Part shown: positions 36,479 through 45,265 of the stretch, piece by piece
Numbering within the stretch: position 1 is the first letter of the stretch
Layout of the letters: every line of letters begins with the position of its first letter
Source of the DNA: Shewanella psychropiezotolerans
Lineage (GTDB): Bacteria; Pseudomonadota; Gammaproteobacteria; Enterobacterales; Shewanellaceae
DNA length: 64,000 nucleotides
Reading direction: 5' to 3'
Assembly (NCBI RefSeq): GCF_007197555.1
Contig: NZ_CP041614.1
Coordinates: forward strand, 5,572,001-5,636,000
Made by a program: the position numbers and the translations under genes
The notes under the pieces: model-generated
What the model saw: only the letters and a program-made list of their open reading frames with translations
What the model was told of the DNA's origin: nothing
Database searches by the model: none

Positions 36479-38776
36479 ATGAGTCAAGTAGCCCATTTAA
36501 GCCAGATCTACCTAGATGCTAACGCCACAACACCTGTACTTCCCCAAGCTGCACAAGCTGCATTGAAAGCGATGGAAGAATTGTTTGGTAATCCAAGTAG
36601 CAGCCATATCACAGGTCTTCAAGCCAAGAACTTGATGGAGCAAACCAGACAGCGAGCTAAGGTATTACTGGGGACAGGCCAAGGTAAACTCATCTTCACC
36701 AGTGGCGCTACCGAAGGGATTCAAACCGGTATTCTGTCTGCTCTTATCAAGGCCAGAGAAAATATCGAACTAGGAAAACAATACACAATTCTTTATGGTG
36801 CCACCGAGCACAAAGCCGTACCAAACTCACTGGAACATTGGAATAGTATCTTAGGCCTCAATGCCGAGATTAAATCCATTCCCGTCGATTCATTAGGTAA
36901 CTTAGATCTAGAATTCATCGCACGCGAAGTCCCTAATGCCTTGATGATCTGTACCATGGCCGTCAATAACGAAACCGGTGTATATCAAGATCTCAAGCGG
37001 CTCGAACAGACGATTCGTAGTCACAATACCGATATATTCTGGATGGTTGATTGCGTTCAGGCTCTGGGGAAGCGTCCGCTAAAGCTGAGCGAAACCAGTA
37101 TCGACTACGCCCCATTTAGCGGCCACAAACTCTATGCCCCCAAAGGCATTGGTTTCATCTATATTCGCGACTCTGCTCCTTTCACTCCCTTTATCGCAGG
37201 TGGCGGTCAGGAGGGCGGATTACGTTCAGGCACAGAAAACCTACCTGGACTTGCCGCCCTCAATGTGATCTTCGAAATGCTACTCGACCATGACAACTCC
37301 TGTTTTTCGACTGCTGAGAAACTTGAACAATACAGACAACAACTGGTATTGAGTCTTACTGCGGCTTTCCCTGAGATCGTATTTAATCACAGCTTCGAAA
37401 ACAGTGTAGCCACTACGCTTAACTTCGCCGTTCCAGGATTTAGCAGCAAGGAGCTCATGGATCTCTTCGATGCCGCTAATATTCGTGTCAGCTCAGGCTC
37501 GGCTTGTAGCTCTAAGGTCACCCGCAGTTTCGTACTCGATGCCATGGGCTTACCCGCCTGGCAGAGTGAGTCGGCGATTCGCCTCTCTTTTGGTCCAGCT
37601 ATGACTCAAACCGAGGTTGACGCCGCCTGTGACAGAATTCAACTTGCCGCCAGCGCCTTAACCCACAGTTGCCTGATGTTAGATGACACTCAATTAAACG
37701 ATGATAAGGCCCCTCTCGATGGTTTAGTACAACTCAGAGGCGGAGCAAGTTGCACCTGGATTTACGCTGATCTGAAAACGAAACAGGCACTGATTATCGA
37801 TCCACTGCCCGAGCTAGAGAAACGTATCAATACTCTGCTCGAATGCCAGCAACTCTCGCCAATCGCCATTATCGATACCCATGGTCATGCTGACCATATC
37901 TCGGGCCGCGTCGCCTTGGCCGAGAAGCACCTCAAGCATCAAAAATGTGATCACTTAGGTTGGCCTGAGGCGAGTGAAAAAATACAGCTTGATGACACAG
38001 AACTCGATATGATTAAACTAGGTGAGCTATCTCTTTTAAAAGTCGCCTCACCGGGTCATACCGATGACAGCATCAGCCTCTTGTTAACATCTGACATCAC
38101 TAAGCTCAAAAGCTCGACCCGATTCGCCTTCTGTGGTGATACCGTACTAATGGGAAGCTTGGGCAGAACCAACTTCAAGTCCAGTAGTTCAAATAAAATG
38201 TTCCACAGCTTAAAACAACTCGAACAGTTAATCGGCCCCAACACCTTACTTTGTGCCAGCCATGACTATAACAACGAGTTTACCACCAGCTTGATGGCCG
38301 AAGTGACACGTAACTCTTTGCTCGATGATGTGCTTAAAGGCCAAGTCACCGAGAGCCAGTTTGTCAGTAGAAAAGCAAACTTAGACGCAAACCTTAATGA
38401 TGAAGTTGGCACCGAGATCATGTGCGGCGCCTATACGTCCGATTGCCATAAATTGGCCATCAAGGAGTACGACGCTTCCAGTCTTAAGCTAGAACTCGGG
38501 CAGTCAAACAAGATCAAATTAGTGGATATCCGTGAGCCTCACGAATACGCGCTGCAGCACTCCCTCGGCATGGATACTGTAGAAACAAGCAAGAGTATTA
38601 ATGTGCCTATGACACGCTTAGTACAATTTATTCAAGAGCATCAAGCCGATAAAAGCAACGAGTGGGTATTAGTGTGCCGCAGTGGCAGTCGCTCACTCGT
38701 AGTTGCCCAAGCCATGCAAAGGTTAGGGTTTAGTAATATCGCCCATCTCAAGGGCGGTTACGCCTTGAGTAGCTAA
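36479..38776 (+). CDS. Cysteine desulfurase - persulfide dioxygenase-like MBL - rhodanese fusion
   Basis: A 765-residue three-domain sulfur enzyme. Domain 1 (about 1-395) is an IscS/NifS-type PLP cysteine desulfurase: LDANATTPV, PLP-Lys in FSGHKLYAPKG, and the sulfur-accepting Cys in SGSACSSK. Domain 2 (about 405-640) is a metallo-beta-lactamase fold close to persulfide dioxygenases: THGHADHISG, PGHTDDS, FCGDTVLMGSLGRTNF. Domain 3 (about 665-765) is a rhodanese with CRSGSRS. Such a fusion could pass persulfide from cysteine to oxidation or transfer in one chain. The ATG at 36479 is chosen because domain 1 starts just after it; an ATG at 36422 adds 19 residues. Neither has a strong ribosome-binding site. 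A strong terminator follows. Confidence 0.85.
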   Translation: MSQVAHLSQIYLDANATTPVLPQAAQAALKAMEELFGNPSSSHITGLQAKNLMEQTRQRAKVLLGTGQGKLIFTSGATEGIQTGILSALIKARENIELGKQYTILYGATEHKAVPNSLEHWNSILGLNAEIKSIPVDSLGNLDLEFIAREVPNALMICTMAVNNETGVYQDLKRLEQTIRSHNTDIFWMVDCVQALGKRPLKLSETSIDYAPFSGHKLYAPKGIGFIYIRDSAPFTPFIAGGGQEGGLRSGTENLPGLAALNVIFEMLLDHDNSCFSTAEKLEQYRQQLVLSLTAAFPEIVFNHSFENSVATTLNFAVPGFSSKELMDLFDAANIRVSSGSACSSKVTRSFVLDAMGLPAWQSESAIRLSFGPAMTQTEVDAACDRIQLAASALTHSCLMLDDTQLNDDKAPLDGLVQLRGGASCTWIYADLKTKQALIIDPLPELEKRINTLLECQQLSPIAIIDTHGHADHISGRVALAEKHLKHQKCDHLGWPEASEKIQLDDTELDMIKLGELSLLKVASPGHTDDSISLLLTSDITKLKSSTRFAFCGDTVLMGSLGRTNFKSSSSNKMFHSLKQLEQLIGPNTLLCASHDYNNEFTTSLMAEVTRNSLLDDVLKGQVTESQFVSRKANLDANLNDEVGTEIMCGAYTSDCHKLAIKEYDASSLKLELGQSNKIKLVDIREPHEYALQHSLGMDTVETSKSINVPMTRLVQFIQEHQADKSNEWVLVCRSGSRSLVVAQAMQRLGFSNIAHLKGGYALSS

Positions 38777-38801
38777 CCTCTGGCTTAACTTAAAATGAAC
38801 A

Positions 38802-38830
38802 GGCGAATCGATGATCGATTCGCCTTTTTT
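38802..38830 (+). terminator. Terminator of the sulfur-fusion gene
   Basis: GGCGAATCGAT and ATCGATTCGCC pair almost perfectly and are followed directly by TTTTTT. It lies 26 bases after the stop codon. Confidence 0.9.
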
Positions 38831-38963
38831 CTACCTTTTGTCCCGTGTCCCGTCCTGAAATAGGTTGCCCCTCATTCCTTATTCCCTATCACAGCACTTG
38901 CTTCGTTAGAGTCGATAGGAATTCCAGTGAAAGTGATTCAAATAGCGATAATTCAATGACTTT

Positions 38964-39881
38964 TTACTTTAATAGCTGCGCGCACTGCTCTGGCTTAACT
39001 CTTACATGTTTAGCCTCAGGCTTTTTGGTCTTATCTGTAGGCTGCTTCACTCCAGATAGTTGCCTCTTCCACCAACCGATATCTTCACAGCCGCTACCGG
39101 GTCTTGGAGCCTGCTGATTTCGACACAGGCTATCACCGAGCGGGCAATGCAGACGCACATGCATATGGAAGGAATGCCCCCACCAGGGGCGCACCTTATT
39201 GAGCCAGCTATACTCTTTCGATTTAGTGCTTCCAGAGAGAGAAACTTGCAAGCTTCTCCTACATAATTCTTGTTTAATCACCGGATTAACGAAAATACGG
39301 GCCACCTTAGGGTCTAAGGCCGCCAGCCTAATCATCTCGGCATGCGCTTCTTGCCAGTTATCATTGAGTTTAAATGCCCCTTGATTGACGACATCCAACT
39401 CCTCGGGAGACTCTCTGCGCGCTAAGGTTTGCATCTGAGCGGCGCGCCTAAACCAGATATCCACATCCAGACCAATCTGATGACTGGCATGACCCGAGGT
39501 GAATGTCCCACCCCTGGGCATAGAAATGTCAGCGATCAAGAGATCCTGATAACCAGATGACTGCTGATTGTGATAAGAGAATGTATGTATTTGTTTGGAA
39601 AAACCTTGAATAAACGCGATAAGATCTGGATGGCCATAAAAGCGATTGCGCGAGCTACGAATGACCTGATATCCCTCCCCAGCTAACGGCAGAGCCGCCG
39701 CTCCCGCTAAACAGCCGTTAGCGTACGAACCTATGGCATAGCTGTGCTCTACAGAACTGGCATCTGATTGATGCACCGAAAGGGGCGCTGGAGATGGCAT
39801 CTTAGCATCACTCCAGACATTCGCCCGACAGCAAAATGAGCTCAAAACGAACAGCACCGATAAAACCCATTTCAATGTCAT
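38964..39881 (-). CDS. mepA: Penicillin-insensitive murein endopeptidase
   Basis: A 305-residue periplasmic LAS-type peptidase that cleaves the D-Ala-mDAP cross-links of peptidoglycan. A signal peptide covers about 1-21 (SSFCCRA). Zinc ligands lie in GHASHQIGLDVDIW (His, Asp) and GHSFHMHVRLHC (HxH). Length fits the family (E. coli about 274 residues) with a Lys-rich extension at the C-terminus. The ATG at 39881 is used; a GTG four codons upstream is possible. Confidence 0.93.
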   Translation of the reverse strand: MTLKWVLSVLFVLSSFCCRANVWSDAKMPSPAPLSVHQSDASSVEHSYAIGSYANGCLAGAAALPLAGEGYQVIRSSRNRFYGHPDLIAFIQGFSKQIHTFSYHNQQSSGYQDLLIADISMPRGGTFTSGHASHQIGLDVDIWFRRAAQMQTLARRESPEELDVVNQGAFKLNDNWQEAHAEMIRLAALDPKVARIFVNPVIKQELCRRSLQVSLSGSTKSKEYSWLNKVRPWWGHSFHMHVRLHCPLGDSLCRNQQAPRPGSGCEDIGWWKRQLSGVKQPTDKTKKPEAKHVRVKPEQCAQLLK

Positions 39882-40080
39882 AGTACTAGCCACTTAATCA
39901 AACTGAATCTTGCTACCTGCTGACCCTTCTATTCACCGAAAATGCAGTGAATAATGATCTTCTCAAACCTTAACTAACTCTAGTTTATGTCCGTTCAAAA
40001 CAATGACTACTGAACATGAGTAAACCTAAAATTAATACACGCATTTTTCAGTTCCTTTAACCATCAAAATACTCGAGCCT

Positions 40081-40416
40081 TTAATTAACAGAGATATAGC
40101 CAATATGACAATAATCATTGCCGGACGTCTTTTCTTGATTGGTATAGAGGCGAACCGTAGTACCAGACATTTTTGCCGCAAGAAGCACACTGACAAAAAC
40201 TTGATAATTACTATCATCGTCATTTAAGTATGCCCAACCACTGTCATTGCCACACAGCTTAGGTGCCCCCTCAAGAGTGACTCGAAAACCATAGTTCTTA
40301 CCGTGGGTAACATCTATAGTATTAACCTGTCCAATAACCGCACCATCCCAAGCTTGAGCGTCAAACGTCCAAAGCAATGCAAGTAACAAAGTAAAAAACA
40401 CAACCAGATACTTCAT
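40081..40416 (-). CDS. Small secreted protein, bank B gene 18 (last)
   Basis: A 111-residue exported protein of the locus-wide small-protein family. Signal peptide about 1-21 (FDAQA). Strand GQVNTIDV, central Cys in KLCGN, core LLAAKMSGTTVRLY, late Cys in DYCHIGYI. ATG at 40416 after GGAG. It is the promoter-distal gene of the bank; function unknown. Confidence 0.75.
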   Translation of the reverse strand: MKYLVVFFTLLLALLWTFDAQAWDGAVIGQVNTIDVTHGKNYGFRVTLEGAPKLCGNDSGWAYLNDDDSNYQVFVSVLLAAKMSGTTVRLYTNQEKTSGNDYCHIGYISVN

Positions 40417-40438
40417 CAAGACTCCAAATATAAATTCA

Positions 40439-40705
40439 TTAATGTGTCAGCAGCTGAACCGTAGAGATATCCTCTCCATCACCCCAGCGTGTACAGCTAT
40501 GCTTTCCCGTTATCTTTACTGGCGTTTTAGCCATATACGCAGCAAGTAACATACTGAATTGGCTCTGGCCATAACGAGTGTTCTCATCTTTGGTCATCCA
40601 ATAGCTATGAGTTGCTGAACATTCAGGACGCTCAATTCTCCCCTTCTCACCTGTAAGAAGTGTAAACCAATGCAAGCCTTCATCCCACACCATGACGTTA
40701 ATCAC
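40439..40705 (-). pseudogene. Bank B gene 17, signal peptide missing
   Basis: Encodes the family body (88 residues from a GTG): central Cys in RPECSAT, core LLAAYMAKTPVKI, and the CxxWG subtype ending CTRWGDGEDISTVQLL shared with genes 16 and the 55104-55457 gene. The in-frame sequence upstream still reads SLASAQQ, like the end of a signal peptide, but no start codon remains before a stop: the lipoprotein gene ends there. It appears to be truncated at the 5' end, perhaps by the recombination that placed the lipoprotein. Confidence 0.6.
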
Positions 40706-40725
40706 TGTCCCTTGCTGAGCACTGG

Positions 40726-41364
40726 CTAAAGATTTAAATGCCTGTCTACCACTTTAGCCATCACGCTATCTACGGCCTGCTTCATCAATAAAACTGACAA
40801 TGCGCCATCACTTTTCAGATCGGCTAATGGATAACTGGGGATAACATCTCTTTGCGAATTTTCGTCAGTGGCAATGAAGTCATTTAGATAGTGATATTCG
40901 AATTGCTCTGCCTGACTGACCTTCACCAGGATAACCAGCTCGGCCGATGTCGCATCATTTGCCCCTCCCGTCGTTTTAAAGCCGTATCGCTTTATCTCTA
41001 TATTTGGAAATTCAGCAGTTAAATCACGGCTTGCTTCACCCAAAAAAACAGCCTTCCAAGCAGCTTGAGACTGAGTCTCGATACTCTGGGAAATATATGA
41101 GTTCATGTCAAAACCACTGACTCTTGCAGGCTCTTGGATATCTTTGGCAATCCCAACATCAATGGCAACGCCTAACGCGATACCGACCGGCCCCATTGTC
41201 GACATTAAAGCGAAACCAGCGCCGGCTCCTTTGCCTTGAAACTGTATGCGATTAGGTTCTGAAAAATGAACAGCAACAGCTGAAGACTCATCCCCATAAA
41301 AAGAAGAGCAGCCAACCACAAGTTGAGCCACAATCAAACTAAGCAGGATAATGCGTTTTTTCAA
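40726..41364 (-). CDS. Hypothetical lipoprotein inside bank B
   Basis: A 212-residue lipoprotein with lipobox LVVGC (Cys19). A Gly-rich hydrophobic stretch (GAGAGFALMSTMGPVGIALG) lies near residues 47-66, followed by a beta-rich region. It is not a member of the small-protein family and is the only unrelated gene of the bank. Start is TTG at 41364 with AAGGA eight bases upstream. It is 11 bases after the preceding family gene. An immunity or export role is possible but unsupported. Confidence 0.65.
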   Translation of the reverse strand: MKKRIILLSLIVAQLVVGCSSFYGDESSAVAVHFSEPNRIQFQGKGAGAGFALMSTMGPVGIALGVAIDVGIAKDIQEPARVSGFDMNSYISQSIETQSQAAWKAVFLGEASRDLTAEFPNIEIKRYGFKTTGGANDATSAELVILVKVSQAEQFEYHYLNDFIATDENSQRDVIPSYPLADLKSDGALSVLLMKQAVDSVMAKVVDRHLNL

Positions 41365-41374
41365 AATTATGTCC

Positions 41375-41720
41375 TTAATTTAACAAGGTTAATCGGGTGA
41401 TTTTTCGATAGACATTTTGAGTGGATCCCCATGGTTCACAACTGCCAACATCACTGTAGGATACTGTGACACGTTTCCCAGCAGCCTGAGCGGCCACATT
41501 CTAGTCCGCTGCTCCGGCGTATTTGCGCTACTGATAGCAAAAGTCGACGCACTGGAACACGCCTCAACTGCAGTACCTGGTGAGTCTAAGTTAATGAGGA
41601 TCGTATCTCTGCCAGCATAGGTTGTCATGCTATTCACCTTGCCGGCCGTGTCTAACCAAACGGCACTCGAAGAGAAGCTCATCAGCATCAGACAAAACAA
41701 TATAATATAAATGGTTTCAT
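41375..41720 (-). pseudogene. Bank B gene 16, two frameshifts
   Basis: ATG at 41720 opens a signal peptide (MKPF) that needs one extra base to join LFCLMLMSFSSSAVWLD. The middle is intact (GKVNSMTTYAGRDTILINLD, Cys in VEACSS). A second single-base loss near 41492 separates it from VAAQAAGKRVTVSY and the end CEPWGSTQNVYRKITRL. With two bases added, the 346-base span gives 115 residues, the family length. It closely resembles the gene at 55104-55457. Confidence 0.75.
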
Positions 41721-41729
41721 TTTTTATCT

Positions 41730-42049
41730 CTATGGATTCATAATGTAATTAATACGACAACGATTTTGTATATCAGCACTATGGCTGATGACTTGGATAC
41801 AAATACGCTCTTTAGCCATTTTTGCGGCTAATGCAAGACTAAATACATAGTCTTTATTACTGCCCTGATGGGGATATAAAAACCTCCGGCACATTGGCTT
41901 GGATTAGTCTTGTATTCGACCCAAATACCGTAAGTATCACTGCCACCAGCCCATACCCTTAACCTCTGGATATCACCACAATGATTCTCTGCAGCCTGAG
42001 TAATAACAGGCATTATCAAGCTAAATAAAATGATTATTCGAAAAAACAT
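41730..42049 (-). pseudogene. Bank B gene 15, one frameshift
   Basis: Signal peptide from ATG 42049 (ending PVITQAA), then HCGDIQRLRVWAGG and Cys in SQCAGG. The frame breaks in a C4 run near 41875-41879; one extra C restores HQGSNKDYVFSLALAAKMA and the Cys-containing end (NRCRINYIMNP). The repaired product is 106 residues. Its stop is nine bases before the start of gene 16. Confidence 0.75.
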
Positions 42050-42198
42050 ATACCACTTCCCTGTTATTGATCTGATATTTCTAAATGTTACAGCATTAAT
42101 TAGGCGGCTTAAGAGAGTGAATATCAGATTTTTTCTGCTCCCTGCTGCCATCTGCGAATGGCTTATTTGCATCTAGCTTTGATATGTTAAGCGAATAA

Positions 42199-42531
42199 TC
42201 AATACAGCTCCAACCGCTTAAGCCCTTCGATACTACCATTGACGATGCACACACCTGATCCAACTAGTTTTAGCTTTTTTTTAGCGGCATATGCCGTTAA
42301 CAATTGCGCGTAGACCTGCTTACCAAACTCACTGTCTGTTGACAAAACATAATCCCAGGTCGCTGTTGAATGGCAATTATCTCTCGTCACCACGCCTGCT
42401 GTTTTAATAAAGACCTTTTGGCCGTAGGTGCTATCCATCATAAGTCGAGTAATTGTCGTATCAACAATTTCAGACGCAAAGACCGTAGAACAAGCCAACG
42501 ATGACATCACTAAAAAGGGGATTTTACCCAC
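42199..42531 (-). CDS. Small secreted protein, bank B gene 14
   Basis: 110 residues from a GTG preceded by AAGGAG. Signal peptide about 1-19 (ACSTVFA). Central Cys in RDNCHST, then WDYVLST, core LLTAYAAKKKLKLV and late Cys in GVCIVNG. Family member without known function. Confidence 0.75.
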   Translation of the reverse strand: MGKIPFLVMSSLACSTVFASEIVDTTITRLMMDSTYGQKVFIKTAGVVTRDNCHSTATWDYVLSTDSEFGKQVYAQLLTAYAAKKKLKLVGSGVCIVNGSIEGLKRLELY

Positions 42532-42600
42532 ACTAAACTCCTTTGTTCATTCTTGTTCCTGACCGCTAACTCTTTATTCAGTCCAACCATGACTTACTTA

Positions 42601-42957
42601 TTACTCCGACAACCAAATACGGTCTATTTTCATGTAACCACTGATAGTGCCGCGCATCTGAATTTGCACATTTCGTTGACAGGCTTGCGCAGCCAGGGCC
42701 GTTGAGTAAAACAACTTGGCAAACTCCGGGTTATCAGACATTTTTACCGCTGCTGCGGCGCCTGTCGTCAGTGACATACTGGCGGTGCTTCCTTCGCCAG
42801 GATCCATTGCTGTATCAAAATATAACAAAATGAGATTGACTGAATTCACGTAAATCCGGCTCACTTTGCCATGATATTGGCAATAACCATCATAACAAAC
42901 TGGAACGGATGCTAACGCCGTAAAACTGGCCAGCATTAACATCATTAACTTTTTCAC
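42601..42957 (-). CDS. Small secreted protein, bank B gene 13
   Basis: 118 residues from a GTG with AAGGAG eight bases upstream; an ATG 16 codons earlier has no such site. Signal peptide is followed by a CYDGYC motif, then GKVSRIYV, core ALAAQACQRNVQIQM and a C-terminal KIDRIWL. The CYDGxC start is shared with the decayed gene 11. Confidence 0.73.
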   Translation of the reverse strand: MKKLMMLMLASFTALASVPVCYDGYCQYHGKVSRIYVNSVNLILLYFDTAMDPGEGSTASMSLTTGAAAAVKMSDNPEFAKLFYSTALAAQACQRNVQIQMRGTISGYMKIDRIWLSE

Positions 42958-43036
42958 TCGACACTCCTTGTAGGTATTTCTCTTTTCTACGTATTGACAA
43001 CCCATCTATTTAATCCTGCACAGCATAGATAGCTGG

Positions 43037-43375
43037 CTAAAAATAGGTTTTCTGCAGGGTAATTAGATCAATTTCACAGCTGCCATTTTGCCGGGAATAT
43101 GCCCTGACTTTTTCACCTGACATGTAACCTGCCATCGCAACGCTGAGCATCTGATTAATGACGGCATCATCGTGTTGCCCATAAGTAATCGTCCCCACCC
43201 CTTTACACGACGCCTCACTTTGATGGCTCGCACTCGCAGCAAAGTGCACCTTGATGACTTTACTATTAGAGAAGTCATACAGCTTGATTCCCGTTAACGT
43301 GCCATAAGCAATGTCGCGTGCATCAGTGGCACCACTTATTAAACAGCCCAATATAAACACAGTGACTAATTTCAT
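43037..43375 (-). CDS. Small secreted protein, bank B gene 12
   Basis: 112 residues from ATG 43375. Signal peptide to about residue 19 (SGATDA), then RDIAYGTLTGIKLYDFSN, Cys in EASCKG, YGQHDDAVINQMLSVAMAG, MSGEKVRAY and late Cys. It is a clear paralogue of the bank A gene at 56782-57120, which has DIAFGTLKGVKVYGF and FSQHDEAFIDRVLSVALAA. Confidence 0.78.
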   Translation of the reverse strand: MKLVTVFILGCLISGATDARDIAYGTLTGIKLYDFSNSKVIKVHFAASASHQSEASCKGVGTITYGQHDDAVINQMLSVAMAGYMSGEKVRAYSRQNGSCEIDLITLQKTYF

Positions 43376-43408
43376 CGACGCTCCATCCATTCACTCTCTC
43401 ATTGACAT

Positions 43409-43746
43409 TTATTTAATTTTAACAACATTGAAGGTCGAATATGGCCCGTGACACCGCTCGCAGTCAGACGCATCGGCATTACAGTTCTCAACGTCCTTTG
43501 CCGAGTTCGAAGCCGCCAATAGTAGCTAAAAATGGCGCTAATTCAAGCTCTCCGGCCTCAGAACATATCCCCAAATGGGTACCACAGGGTTCAGGGGTCC
43601 CTCCAGCTCAATACCGAAGTCAGGCGCGTTCGAGCATTCATGAAGATAAATACTCGTAACCTTGCCTCTATACCTAGAGTCATTACCCGCCCGTGCCATT
43701 GAAGCGCATCCCCCATCATAAGCACAGCGCATAACCTCTTGTTCAT
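43409..43746 (-). pseudogene. Bank B gene 11, frameshift plus two amber codons
   Basis: ATG at 43746 opens a signal peptide (MNKRLCAVLMM) four bases from the preceding stop. A missing base in a G5 run near 43717 shifts it from the body ASMARAGNDSRYRGKVTSIYL. In that same frame two TAG codons occur (43540-43538 and 43528-43526) before LLLAASNSAKDVENC and the end TFNVVKIK. Both TAGs sit where Gln (CAG) would fit. The combination shows real decay. Confidence 0.75.
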
Positions 43747-43749
43747 CAG

Positions 43750-44091
43750 TTAATTCAACCCTGAGGTAATTTGAATATTGATGATTTTGCATTGCGCGCC
43801 ATTGCCATTGGTATAAACAGTAATCGTCTTACCCGATAACGACATCGCGAGGGCGGTAGCATACACCCGGTGTTGCTCCTCTGGTGTACCATTAAAATAA
43901 ATCCAACCATGACTGCCGCCATCACAATTATCCGGCGTGATATTACCAGTGAGCCTAATCGCAGGAGACATTGCCGACGCCATCAGTGACGTCACTAGCC
44001 CTGTAGCCCATGTTGTCCCCGCAAAAGCTGAATTTACCATGCATAATGAAATTACCATCCCAAGTATCCCCAGTTTAACCATCAACATCAT
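43750..44091 (-). CDS. Small secreted protein, bank B gene 10
   Basis: 113 residues; ATG at 44091 follows AAAGGACAG, preferred to a longer frame that runs into the previous gene. Signal peptide ends near VNSAFA. Strand TGLVTSLMAS, Cys in PDNCDGG, WIYFNG, core ALAMSLSGKTITVYTNG, late Cys in AQCKIINI. A well-preserved family example. Confidence 0.78.
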   Translation of the reverse strand: MMLMVKLGILGMVISLCMVNSAFAGTTWATGLVTSLMASAMSPAIRLTGNITPDNCDGGSHGWIYFNGTPEEQHRVYATALAMSLSGKTITVYTNGNGAQCKIINIQITSGLN

Positions 44092-44126
44092 TTCACTGTC
44101 CTTTGGGTTACCAATATTGAATACCC

Positions 44127-44477
44127 TTAATCGATCCTCGGCCCAAAGTACCAGCCACTGAGTGTGGACCATGCAGGGTGACTATTTGTCGTGCAGTCTT
44201 TGCCGTCATTAAACCAAAACATAACGGTCTTTTGTGCCAGCTGTGCGCTCAATAAGCTTGAGTAAATCACTTTACAGTTGTCAGGCGGTACACCATTCAA
44301 CTCTTGAGACACTGAGCACAGAATTGGCCATACAAGCTCGCCTATTTGAGATGCTGACACCGACCCATTCTTTGGTGATAAGGTTAATCCTACGACATTT
44401 CCCCCACAGGTATAATTAGCGCTAGCAAGACAAGGGAAAACCAACAATAAAAGGGAAAATATCCTCAGATTTTTCAT
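44127..44477 (-). CDS. Small secreted protein, bank B gene 9
   Basis: 116 residues. Signal peptide about 1-20 (CLASA), then NYTCGGNVVGLTLSP, Cys in ILCSV and DNCKVIYSSLLSAQLAQK, and a distinctive end LSGWYFGPRID. It is a close paralogue of the first gene of bank A (58598-58948), sharing NVxGxTxSP, VPP-x-xCKVIYS and GWYFGP. Confidence 0.8.
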   Translation of the reverse strand: MKNLRIFSLLLLVFPCLASANYTCGGNVVGLTLSPKNGSVSASQIGELVWPILCSVSQELNGVPPDNCKVIYSSLLSAQLAQKTVMFWFNDGKDCTTNSHPAWSTLSGWYFGPRID

Positions 44478-44485
44478 AGAAATAC

Positions 44486-44818
44486 TTATCCCTTTACTGA
44501 AGATATATGTTGAATCGCGGGGATCCCTTGATAGCAGCCAGAAACCGTAAAGCTGATTTTTTTATCGGCCATGTAGCTGGCTAATAGCAATGAATAAGCT
44601 TCACTAAAATGCGAATAAGTGTCAGGCAGGATGATGTAATCGCTACGACCACAACTGTCAGGGTCTGCAAGGTTGGTGTGCTTTAACAATACGCCGGTAT
44701 GGCCATCATAAAGCAGCATCATGGTAATATGTCCCGATGCAATACTGCCAGCGGCGCTCGCCGTTATAGGCAAAAGACAGAGCGCAAACACGATGAGATA
44801 TTTGATTGTTTGGTTCAT
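44486..44818 (-). CDS. Small secreted protein, bank B gene 8
   Basis: 110 residues with AAGGA before the ATG. Signal peptide to about 22 (PITASA). GHITMMLLYDGHTGVLL, Cys in DSCGRSDYIILP, core LLLASYMADKKISFTV, late Cys in SGCYQG. Family member, eight bases upstream of gene 9. Confidence 0.78.
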   Translation of the reverse strand: MNQTIKYLIVFALCLLPITASAAGSIASGHITMMLLYDGHTGVLLKHTNLADPDSCGRSDYIILPDTYSHFSEAYSLLLASYMADKKISFTVSGCYQGIPAIQHISSVKG

Positions 44819-44860
44819 ACAACATCCTTGTCAATATATTAAGCAGTGCTAAAACGGTTT

Positions 44861-45208
44861 CTATGGATAGATAATCACATATTTGGCTTTCACGTAATTC
44901 GGGAGATTAGCGCAGGTCAACGCGCCATTTTGACTATTGATATACACACTCACAATTTTACCCGACATTACTGCCGCCAAAACTAACGCGTTACCTTTGT
45001 CTGATGCAGGACACACCCACTTCCCTTTGGACCCATCTGTTTTAAAGGCTGTATTGCCATCACAGGTATTGGGGTAATCCATCACCACAGTGACCTTGCC
45101 ATTGCAATTAATGTCAGCAGCCAGCAGGTTTGAACTAAAAAATGCCCCAGTTAACAGCAGAAACGTCTTGAGTTTACTCGCCTTGTTAACATTTATGTCA
45201 AGTAGCAT
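44861..45208 (-). CDS. Small secreted protein, bank B gene 7
   Basis: 115 residues. A longer N-terminus than usual (MLLDINVNKASK) precedes the hydrophobic signal core (TFLLLTGAFFSSNLLAA). Then CNGKVTVVM, two more Cys, core LVLAAVMSGKIVSVYINS and Cys in LTCANL. Confidence 0.73.
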   Translation of the reverse strand: MLLDINVNKASKLKTFLLLTGAFFSSNLLAADINCNGKVTVVMDYPNTCDGNTAFKTDGSKGKWVCPASDKGNALVLAAVMSGKIVSVYINSQNGALTCANLPNYVKAKYVIIYP

Positions 45209-45265
45209 GCGTTATACTTCTATTTTTATTCTTATGGATATTGGTGTTGTCATGAGCGTCATGGG

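Noticed and set aside
43441..43659. Plus-strand gene of 72 codons
   Set aside because: Antisense to the decayed bank gene 11; no ribosome-binding site and no family.
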